Assembly (NCBI RefSeq): GCF_050624435.1
Contig: NC_134541.1
Location: 101,800,805 to 101,864,804, forward strand
Length of the DNA: 64,000 bases
Reading direction: 5' to 3'
DNA from: Tenrec ecaudatus
Taxonomy: Eukaryota; Chordata; Mammalia; Afrosoricida; Tenrecidae
Part shown: piece after piece, positions 57,181-64,000 of the stretch
Layout of the letters: each line of letters starts with the position of its first letter
Position numbering within the stretch: position 1 is the stretch's first letter
The notes under the pieces: generated by a model
What the model was told of the DNA's origin: nothing
The model's database searches: none
The model's input: only the letters and a program-made list of their open reading frames with translations
Position numbers and translations under genes: made by a program

Positions 57181-57545
57181 TTGGTACTGTTGGATGCTAC
57201 TGAGTTGACCTTGACTTACAGCAACCGCATGTGACAGAGCAGAACTGCCCCCATGAAAGGCTCTAGGGACTGCCTTGCTCAGCTGCTAACCACGGGTAGG
57301 TGGTTGGTACCACAAGCCACTGCAGGGAATATGGGGCAGACTGCTTTGTGCCGACGTTGACAGCTGCGGCGATGGGGCAGTTCTACTCTCTCCGATAGTT
57401 GCTATGCATGGAAAGTGACTCCACATCAAGAGGTAATCTTGACGGAGACCAGCTGCCAGGCCGTTCTTCTGCAGAAGCACTGGGTGGGCTCAAACCACCA
57501 AACTTTCAGTTAGCAGCCAAACTGTCCACTGTGGTGCCCCCTGAA
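57181..57545 (-). repeat. AfroSINE split by a second SINE
   Basis: The minus-strand tail lies at 57190-57275 (TGAGTTGACCTTGACTTACA, CAGAACTGCCCCCATG). The head lies at 57431-57545 (CTGGGTGGGCTCAAACCACC, AGTTAGCAGCCAAACTGTCC, TGTGGTGCCCCCTG). The two are separated by a plus-strand SINE. Confidence 0.75.
57276..57430 (+). repeat. AfroSINE nested in AfroSINE
   Basis: CTCAGCTGCTAACCACGGGT head, GGGGCAGTTCTACTCTCTCC and TAGTTGCTATGCATGGAAAG, then GTGACTCCACATC. Confidence 0.7.
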
Positions 57546-57559
57546 GAAAAGCTCAACCT

Positions 57560-57970
57560 GCCACAGTAAACGGAAAATCCACCACGAAATTGTGCGCCCC
57601 TGTTTTAGATCGTGTTCCATTTTTAATACACTATGGACTGAAGACCAGTGGATGCCCTTGAACGATGGTGCTGGGGAAGGTTATCGAAAACACCTGGGAC
57701 TGTCCACAGAACCAACAGATCTGCGCTGGGAAGGACAGCCAGAATGCTTCTTAGAGGAAAGGATTGCGACACTTTGTCTGAGGTATTTCAAAGTGTTGTC
57801 AGGAGAGACCAGTCCCGGAAAAAGCCTTCATGTTTGGTAACATGGAGGGGACAGCCCTGGACCAGACGGGACGACACAGTGGCTGCAGCCATGGGCTTAA
57901 ACACAGGGACAATGTTGGGGGTGGTGCAGGACTCAGCAGTGTTGTGTGTTAGGCGCCGGAACCTAACAAC
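57560..57970 (+). repeat. RTE LINE 3' end
   Basis: AGACCAGTGGATGCCCTTGA, CAGCCAGAATGCTTCTTAGA, GTCAGGAGAGACCAGTCCCG, ACACAGTGGCTGCAGCCATG and a worn tail near CGGAACCTAACAACC. Confidence 0.85.
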
Positions 57971-57977
57971 CATGGAC

Positions 57978-58190
57978 ACACGGAGGGAGGCTTGGTGGGA
58001 TAAGGGGTTATGAGTTGGGCTGCTAACCGAAAGGTCAGCAGTTCAAAGCTTCCAGCTGCTCTGCAGGTGAAAGATGAGGCTTCCTACTTCCTAAAGATTT
58101 TCAGTCTCAGAACCCCCCAGGGGCAGTTCTGTTCTGTTCTGCAGGGGTGTGGTGAGTCAAAATCCTGGATGGAAGAGAATTTGGTTTTTT
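57978..58190 (+). repeat. AfroSINE, near full length
   Basis: GGAGGCTTGGTGGGATAAGG head, CGAAAGGTCAGCAGTTCAAA, GGGGCAGTTCTGTTCTGTTC and TTGGTTTTTTTTTAA tail. Confidence 0.9.
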
Positions 58191-58197
58191 TTTAAGG

Positions 58198-58198
<1 letters not shown>

Positions 58199-58242
<44 letters not shown>
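58199..58242. repeat. (CA)n microsatellite
   Basis: CA run of 22 units, directly at the poly(A)-like end of the preceding SINE. Confidence 0.97.
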
Positions 58243-58243
<1 letters not shown>

Positions 58244-58477
58244 CTCAGCACTCTCTGGGACCCAGGAGAGCCCTGAGGGCATGTCAGCCTTCCCACATTC
58301 CAGATTCAAGGCAGTCCTTCTGCCGTCATTTCCAAGGACAGTAAGTTCCAGGACTGTGCGTTCAAAGGTTAGGCTTGTGTACAGGTGAGTGGGGTCATGG
58401 GTGGGGAGATGCAAAGTGTCTGAGGCCAAGGGAGACTTAGACCGACTGCTCACTCTCCTCCAAGTCCCATGCGCTGT

Positions 58478-58682
58478 GTCCCAAATCAAACCTGGAGTGG
58501 ATTCCCAGGAGCACGGCAGAGCAGAACGGCCCCACAGGGCTCCTGCGGCTGTAAATCATTCTTTAGCGAGCCAGACCGCCTCATCTTCCTTCTGCGAAGC
58601 AGCTCCTGGGTTCACACTGACAACCTCTTGGTTAGTCGACTAACGCTTAAGCCCAATTCAGCGGATTTAGCGCCCAACTTAT
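58478..58682 (-). repeat. AfroSINE, decayed
   Basis: GCAGAGCAGAACGGCCCCAC, CTTCTGCGAAGCAGCTCCTG, GGTTCACACTGACAACCTC and TTAGTCGACTAACGCTTAAG. Confidence 0.75.
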
Positions 58683-58739
58683 TGGGCTTCTTGGAGCTTG
58701 ATGTCAGACAATTAAAATGGCCATAGTCTCAAAACTCAC

Positions 58740-58793
58740 GGCCATCGAGTGGACTCCAGCTCCCACGGCCATCGAGTGGACTCCAGCTCCCAC
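58740..58793. repeat. 27-bp tandem duplication
   Basis: Two perfect, adjacent 27-bp copies (58740-58766 and 58767-58793) starting GGCCATCGAGTGGACTCCAG, followed by the first five bases of a third. The unit resembles a minus-strand AfroSINE tail. Confidence 0.92.
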
Positions 58794-58829
58794 GGCCAAT
58801 GTCTCTCAGGGGCCAGCGCTCCTATTGTG

Positions 58830-58965
58830 AATCTTATTTCCAGAAAGGTAAGCGGAAAGGAGGCACGGAGAGGTGACGGGCTAGTTAACAAACATGTCAG
58901 GGAGGGGGCTCGGACACAGGGAAGGCAGACTCCTGAACCGCGCTTTGAACTCGTACCCAAAGGAG
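58830..58965 (-). repeat. MIR SINE trace
   Basis: GCACGGAGAGGTGACGGGCT and a later CGCTTTGAACTCG resemble the reversed MIR. Weak. Confidence 0.35.
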
Positions 58966-59049
58966 AGAGAAAAGTGGGGAGAGGAGTGGGCAGCGGAAAG
59001 GGAGCGCGCGGCCGAGAGCTTTCTCGAGCCCACTCGCCTGGCCTGGGCT

Positions 59050-59200
59050 GGGCGGCTGGGGCGGGGTCCGGGCTCAGCGGCGGGCAACACCCCCTCAATC
59101 CCCCACCCCGCCGCCTTTCCTGGCCCTAGCCCTGCGCCCAGGCTCCTGACATCACGACCCGGGGGCGGGCTCTCTCGGGAGGAGGGGTGCGCAGGGCGGA
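59050..59200. promoter_or_regulatory. Candidate core promoter with GC boxes and CRE-like site
   Basis: GGGGCGGGGTC near 59060 and GGGGGCGGGCTC near 59161 are Sp1-type GC boxes. TGACATCA near 59147 is a one-base variant of the CRE/ATF site TGACGTCA. No TATA box is seen, as is usual for a CpG-island promoter. Direction is inferred from the splice donor at 59304. Confidence 0.5.
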
Positions 59201-59303
59201 GGCTGGGCGCCGGCGACAGGAGGAGGGCGCAGCCCCGGCCCAGAGCTTCACAACTGCCCGGCGGCCTCGCCTCGCGCCCAGCCCGCCGTCGCCGCCTGCG
59301 CCT
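59200..59303 (+). other. Candidate non-coding first exon of an unidentified gene
   Basis: A GC-rich stretch ending CGCCTGCGCCTG followed by GTGAGT (59304-59309), a near-perfect splice donor placed just downstream of the GC boxes. No ATG with a convincing coding frame precedes the donor, so the exon would be 5' UTR. The 5' limit is a guess. A possible second exon follows CTCACTCTTGCAG at 62086, but nothing there is recognisably coding. Candidates from mammalian synteny near TEKT4 (the SSTR5/CACNA1H block in mouse, MAL in human) could not be confirmed. Confidence 0.4.
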
Positions 59304-59864
59304 GGTGAGTGGGGAGCGCGTCCCGCGAGCGCGGCGCCGTCGGGGGAGGGGGGGGCTCCGAGCCGGGTGCGCGGGGTGGTGGGGGACGGTGCCAACCTGC
59401 TTCCAGGGACCCGACCGAGAGGTTCCCGGGAGGCCTGGGGGGCGGGAAGGGAGCCGAGGCGCCATCCGGTCCAAAGGCACCCCCGTCCGCCTCGCGATCG
59501 CACAGAGGACCCCAAACTTCCCGCGGGACTTGGGCGCGCTCGGGACTCCGAATTCCACTTTCCCGCCTCCGGACCGTGTTCACCTCTTGCGCCTAAGCGG
59601 TCCGGCAAAGTTTGGGGAGAAGTCAGGGCGGCGCCACCCGTCCCCTCCAGCGTCACTCCCAGGGCTCTCTGGGGCCTGGGCAGCCCCCACGTTGCCAGCG
59701 GGACCCCGGAGCGCGCGCCAAAGAGTGGTGGCGCCCGGGCGTTGCGTGGGCCTCGTCTTCCCCTCCGGGTTCCCGGCGCCGTCGCGCCCTCCCGCGGCGA
59801 GCACCCTGGTCTCTCGTCCGGAGCGGTAGGAAGGCTGGGGGTGCAGCCGGATGACACCGCCCCC

Positions 59865-61440
59865 CTCTCGGTTCTGGCACTGGTTGGGAGCGGTCGCGAG
59901 AAAGCGGAGCCGAGAAGTAGGGGTATGGAGCAAACATCCGCTCCAGATCCAAGGTCCTCAACACACTCCAGAGAGGTCCTTAAGGCAGCATTTTGAGGAT
60001 CTCAAAAAATAGGGACAAGCTGGTAGCATCATGACCAAAGATAGACCCCAGAGAGCAAACCTTTCCCAGCAGGCCTCAGGACTCAGCCCCTGCTTTGCAT
60101 CAAGACTGTCCCGCAGTTTCTGTTTGGGGTGAGGAAAGCCCGTTCACCTCTGCGCTCTCCTGTGTGCTCAGCTCCGTGGATGGGGGCTGAGGGGGCGCGC
60201 TCATATAGGGGGGCTTCACTGCAGACACAGGCCTGACCGTACACGCAAGGAAAGGAAAACCTTCAGCTGGGTCAGAGGAAAATCCCACTTGCGGCTCTAT
60301 CTCCCTGGAATTATCCCTCCCTGAAATTATCCCGGGACCCTGTTGTGGAATTTGGCCTCCGGATGAGCAAGTGGAGGAGGGTGGGAAAGTGGAGGAGGCT
60401 AGCGTCTTGGTTATCCTTGGAGAAGGGAGGGGCGAAGGATGGGGACAGGAGCACCCAGCAGCCAGCCAGGTGCTGCCAATGGAGAAGCCAGGCCACTGGG
60501 CCTGCCTTCAATCCTAGAACCTTGACTGCCTTCCCCGGTTTTCCGCCTGAAGATGGCCATTCCGATGGTCCCCCTGACGGGCTGTTTGGACCTGGAGGCG
60601 GACTCACTTCTGGGCAAACCTGGCTCAGGGGCCTTGCAGGGGGCCTTGGCAGTGGCTGGGCCCTCAGCCCTGGGAGTGGTGTGGGGGTGGCAGGAAGGTG
60701 TGGAACCGGTTTTCATACTGAGATTTTGGATCCAGCCACCTCCACCCCTGAGGGGAATTGAGGAGGGTGTGAGGAGTCAGTATGATCTGGGGATCTCCTC
60801 TGCCCCTCCAGTGGAGAAAATGGGATTCGCAGGGGATCCAGAACGAGTGCTGGTTCCGGAAGCCATGGAAGTGGCCTTGGAAGGCGGAGCGAGAAGGACC
60901 AGCTTAGGGTTGGCGCTTGGGGCTGACACTGTCCCACTCAGGAGTAGGCTTCACCCTCTTTGGGCTGGCACCACCCCAGATTTGGGCACAGCTAGTTAGG
61001 GGCTAGCGCTGGGGGCCCCTCATTGTGAATCTAGGGCACATTTCATATACAAACAGTGGCCCATTTCAACACCCGCTTTCTTCGTGGAGGTGTGTGTTTC
61101 TCATTCGCTGCCCCTCCTGCCGTCCTCGGCCCATAGGAGCCAGCCTGCAGGAGCAGAGCCTGTGCTAGGGATGTGCTCACACTCCTGCTTCCTGCTGCAG
61201 GCCACGCCACCGCCCTTTCATCCAGGGCAATAGGCGGACACTCCAAAGCGGCTGCCCTGTGGCCTTCCTGGTCAGTGAGGGCACAGGGGAGGCTGCTTTG
61301 TCATAGCACACTTCATCAGATATGACCAGGAAGGGAAATATGTGGGGACAAAAGTGTATCTGTGCATTTCCAGGCCTTTGGTGGGAAGAGGATTTGGAGG
61401 CAGGAGTCCGGGGCCCCTCTGTGAGGGCGAGGTGGAGGGC
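59865..61440. other. Unique sequence downstream of the CpG island, free of recognisable repeats
   Basis: No AfroSINE, RTE or SPIN words were seen. No exon is supported, though several frames are open. Likely intronic if the exon at 59.2-59.3 kb is real. Confidence 0.45.
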
Positions 61441-61445
61441 AGATG

Positions 61446-61446
<1 letters not shown>

Positions 61447-61485
<39 letters not shown>
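61447..61485. repeat. (TG)n microsatellite
   Basis: TG run of about 19 units followed by TATGGGTATG. Confidence 0.97.
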
Positions 61486-61488
<3 letters not shown>

Positions 61489-61489
61489 G

Positions 61490-62325
61490 GTATGTGTGTG
61501 ATAATATTTAACTTCTGCCCATCTTTGTTTGAGTGGGCCCTGAAGGGGGCTGAGGCCACGGTGTTGGGGTGGCAGGGGGGTAGGATGGCCTCTCAGAACT
61601 TTGCCCTAACGTGGGGTGGAGTCCCAGGCCCTGGGGCTGGCAAGCTGGGGCCTCTCCGGGAAGGGAGGGAGGGAGGGTCTTAAGGGATCCCTGCTGGGTC
61701 TGGGCAGCTGGCAGTGGCAGCAGTTGGAAGGGGAGAAGAGCCCAGGTCGCCATTTGGCAGTGGCCCAGGTCAGGAATGGGAATGGCAATGGGGTGGGGGA
61801 AGCAGGAAGAAACGGGTCCGCTCACCCCTGCAGTGGTGGGGTTCCTGGGGAGTGCCATTTCGCTGGAATGAGGTGGCAGTGTCAAGTGCATCTGGCTCTT
61901 GTTAGGGGCAGCTGAGGGGGAGTCTAAAAATATCTGCTCAGATCTGCCACCCAGCAAGAGGGCCTGCTGTAACTCGATCCCTGAGGGCGGCGGGCAGGCA
62001 GGCAGGCAGGCAGGCAGGCGGGATGGTGGGCAGGCCTGGACGCCTACACTGGCTTCCTCCATCTCAAAGTCCCTCTCACTCTTGCAGACAGACCAGCAGC
62101 AGCCACCTAGCTGGCAGTGACCGCAGTAGCCTGGGGCTGAGGTTGGAGGACAGTGTGAGCAGAGGGCCAGAGGAAGCCCCAGTTGGACAGCTCAGGAAAC
62201 CCAGAGAGGGGGAGTGACTTCCCGTCAGTGGCCATTTGAGGCTAGAATTGGGGTGTGGAGCCTCGTGGCGATCCCACTTGCAGAGAAGATCTGCCCCATT
62301 GATAGCCCTAGCTAGGCCTTTCTCC
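61490..62325. other. Unique sequence with a short CAGG repeat and a MIR trace
   Basis: A splice-acceptor-like CTCACTCTTGCAG ends at 62086. A reversed MIR trace (GAGGGGGAGTGACTTCCCGT) lies near 62204. No coding exon is supported. Confidence 0.45.
61993..62019. repeat. (GGCA)n microsatellite
   Basis: Six to seven tetranucleotide units of GGCA. Confidence 0.95.
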
Positions 62326-62327
62326 GG

Positions 62328-62390
62328 AGGGTCGCCTGGGTGGGTTAGCAGTTGAGTGCTTAACCACTGTGCCACCAGGGGTCTTGCCAG
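62328..62390 (-). repeat. AfroSINE head fragment
   Basis: GGTTAGCAGTTGAGTGCTTA then ACCACTGTGCCACCAGGGG. Confidence 0.8.
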
Positions 62391-62395
62391 CCACA

Positions 62396-62590
62396 CAAAC
62401 CAAACCCACTGATGTCAAGCCCATGCGGGCACCTTGGGCTGCTAACTGCAAGGTCTGCAGTTTGAAAACATCCCAGGAAACCACCTTGGGAAGAAAGATG
62501 GGACTTTCTACCTCATAAAGAGTTATAGTCTCAGAAGCTCAGGGCACTTCTACCCGGTCCTAGAGGGTGGCTGTGGGTCAGCTCTCCAGG
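62396..62590 (+). repeat. AfroSINE
   Basis: A short reversed tail stub (AAACCCACTGATGTCAAGCC) is followed by a plus copy: TTGGGCTGCTAACTGCAAGG, AGATGGGACTTTCTACCTCA and GAGGGTGGCTGTGGGTCAG. Confidence 0.8.
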
Positions 62591-62659
62591 AGACGTCACA
62601 CTGAGCCAGGAGCTGCTCTCTGCATGGAAAACAAGGCTGTGGTCCCCATGGGAGCAGAG

Positions 62660-62725
62660 TGTCAGGCCTTTCTCCCATCACTGGCTGGCTGGCTTTGAAC
62701 TGCTGACCTTTCAGTGAGCTTTAAC
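62660..62725 (-). repeat. AfroSINE fragment
   Basis: CTGGCTTTGAACTGCTGACC then TTTCAGTGAGC; only the B-box side remains. Confidence 0.65.
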
Positions 62726-62729
62726 TGTG

Positions 62730-62995
62730 GCCTCCTCCAACAGGTGCAGAGCATAGCGTCGCTCAGAGCTGGCATGGATTCTGCGACAGCGGGCGGGGTT
62801 TGTGTAGGTATTTAGTATGTGTGGTGTGATTGACTCAGTGTTCCTTGAGGGGTGATTGGTAGATTCAGGAGGCAGCAGACAGACCACAGTGGGGCTGTGG
62901 TGGGGGGCTGGGCACAGACTGAGGGGGTCTTTGTAAGCCAGGCCCCAGGCCATGATATTACTTCTGGGGGTCACTGTCAGTTCCTGCCTTTGGCA
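62730..62995. other. Unique sequence, nothing seen
   Basis: Short gap between a SINE fragment and a MIR. Confidence 0.5.
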
Positions 62996-63004
62996 ACTGT
63001 GGGG

Positions 63005-63095
63005 TAAGTTGCGCTGATTTATTCTTCACTCAGTCATTGCAGCGTCTATTTACTGAGCACCTACTTCCTGTGTGCCAGACAGTGAGTCTCTAAGG
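63005..63095 (-). repeat. MIR SINE fragment, cut by SPIN
   Basis: CTATTTACTGAGCACCTACT and TCCTGTGTGCCAGACAGTGA match reversed MIR. The rest would continue beyond the SPIN insertion. Confidence 0.7.
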
Positions 63096-63288
63096 CAGCG
63101 GCTCTCAACCTTCCTCACGCCGCGACCCTTTCATATAGTTCCTCATGTTGTGGTGACCCCCAAACATAACATTATTTCCATTGCTACTTCCTCACTGTAA
63201 TTTTGCTACTGTTATGAATCAAGCAATTCCTGTGAAAGAGTCATTCGACCCCCCAAAGGGGTCGCAACTCTCAGGTTGAGAACCACAG
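63096..63288 (+). mobile_element. SPIN hAT transposon, short non-autonomous copy
   Basis: A 193-bp element: left end CAGCGGCTCTCAACCTTCC, right end GGTTGAGAACCACAG. In between are GCCGCGACCCTTTCATATAG, TTCCTCATGTTGTGGTGACC, TTGCTACTTCCTCACTGTAA and CCCCCCAAAGGGGTCGCAAC. CTCTAAGG (63088-63095) and CTGTAAGG (63289-63296) form the 8-bp target duplication with one change, fitting the hAT target preference. It sits in a MIR and has no coding sequence. Confidence 0.88.
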
Positions 63289-63299
63289 CTGTAAGGGAT

Positions 63300-63675
63300 G
63301 GAAAGTGTGTCCCCCGCAGCGGAAGTATATCTCAGGAGACTCAGGGAAACCCAGGTCTTTGAAGAGCCCTGGGCTCTTGGGGATACTGGGAAAAACTAAG
63401 ACACACCCCCCCCGCTTCTCCTTCCTTTTAATGGATATATTTAACTTATCAAATTACGTGGACTTTTAAAGGGAAAGAGGTGGCAAGGAGTCCCCATTGG
63501 TCCTGTTTAACCTAATGTCGCTGGGGAACAAAGCAGGCCAGTTGGAAAGTGTCTGCTGGCTGGGAACTCGGGAGAGGCTGTGATCACTGGCCCATGAGTG
63601 TGTTCTAATCCGTGACCTCAGGAATGCCACTGTCATCCGGTAGTGGCTCATTCTGGAAGCCTGGAGCCATCTCTC
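63300..63675. other. Intergenic or intronic, no supported feature
   Basis: Unique sequence with a short C run near 63404. Confidence 0.5.
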
Positions 63676-63679
63676 TGTC

Positions 63680-64000
63680 ATCTTCTTCAGGTCTGTCTGC
63701 GCTATTTTAGGAATCCATTCACGTCTCTCCAATTCTGTGGCCAGCAGCTTGGCCCAGACCCCCGTCCCCTTCCACCCACCCCGATCTTTCTCACACGCCT
63801 TGTGCTCGTTGTCTCCATGACTGTGTTGACCCTCAAATCCATCCTCTGTATGCATCTGGAAGGATCTTCCAGACTGGCAGAGCCAGCCAGGTCATTCTCC
63901 CTGCACCCAACTGAACTCTCCTGTAGTTTCAGTTGCTCCCAAAGGAAAGCAAAAGATCTTGACCTTTCTCAACCGGACACAGAGGCTCTTGGCCATGTTC
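63680..64000 (+). repeat. Ancient L2-like LINE fragment
   Basis: GGAATCCATTCACGTCTCTC, TGTGGCCAGCAGCTTGGCCC and CAGCCAGGTCATTCTCCCTG recall a common ancient eutherian repeat, probably L2. It runs off the window. Weak. Confidence 0.35.

Larger units (their letters stand above)
58960..59860. promoter_or_regulatory. CpG island
   Basis: About 900 bp of very GC-rich DNA in which CpG is not depleted (runs such as GCGCGCGGCCGAG near 59005 and GCGCGCGCC near 59712). The rest of the window is CpG-poor, so this stretch is probably unmethylated and acts as a promoter. Long frames open on both strands here are a result of composition. Confidence 0.85.

Noticed and set aside
58881-59996. Long frames open on both strands in the CpG island (225 to 311 codons)
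   Set aside because: Three or more frames are open at once on opposite strands, as expected from extreme GC content. The products are Arg/Pro/Gly-rich and resemble nothing known.

Overview
This is mammalian nuclear DNA with little coding sequence and a heavy load of repeats. The organism is most likely an afrotherian and probably a tenrec (Echinops-like). Two things point there. First, the window is packed with tRNA-derived SINEs of the AfroSINE type and with fragments of the RTE (BovB-like) LINE that shares their 3' tail. Second, it holds three copies of the hAT transposon SPIN, which among Afrotheria is known to me only from tenrecs. The species call is inference; the repeat identities are read from the sequence against remembered consensus sequences.

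Host genes: bases 180-1153 (plus strand) carry the last two coding exons of a tektin, best matched to TEKT4, with its stop codon and poly(A) signals. At 37.67-38.97 kb lies an intronless, damaged beta-tubulin retrocopy, closest to TUBB4B. At about 58.9-59.86 kb there is a strong CpG island with GC boxes, a CRE-like site and a good splice donor. It looks like the promoter and non-coding first exon of a gene whose coding exons lie beyond the window. About 3.5 kb around and downstream of it are nearly free of AfroSINE and RTE copies. I could not identify this gene.

Repeat layout: 1.3-6.4 kb holds an afrotherian LINE stretch and an internally deleted mariner with clean ends inside a TG-rich tract. 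8-13 kb holds scattered SINEs and RTE 3' ends. 14-18 kb holds two SPIN copies, a long LINE 3' region carrying a solo LTR, and an RTE copy. 18-27 kb is a dense SINE/RTE cluster with the most complete RTE copy (both ends, internally deleted). 27-34 kb is mostly unique sequence with ancient L1, L2 and MIR pieces. 34-50 kb holds the tubulin pseudogene, many RTE and SINE copies, and an L1 broken by four later SINEs. 50-58 kb holds fossil LTRs, a LINE insertion with a perfect 17-bp target duplication, and more RTE and SINE copies. 58-64 kb is the CpG island domain, with a third SPIN copy near the end.

Repeat boundaries are usually good to about 10-20 bases. Family names rest on memory of consensus sequences, not on a database run. 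No new protein-coding system was found. The points most worth a second look are the horizontally acquired SPIN copies, the mariner, the unassigned promoter, and the nested insertions that give a relative time order.
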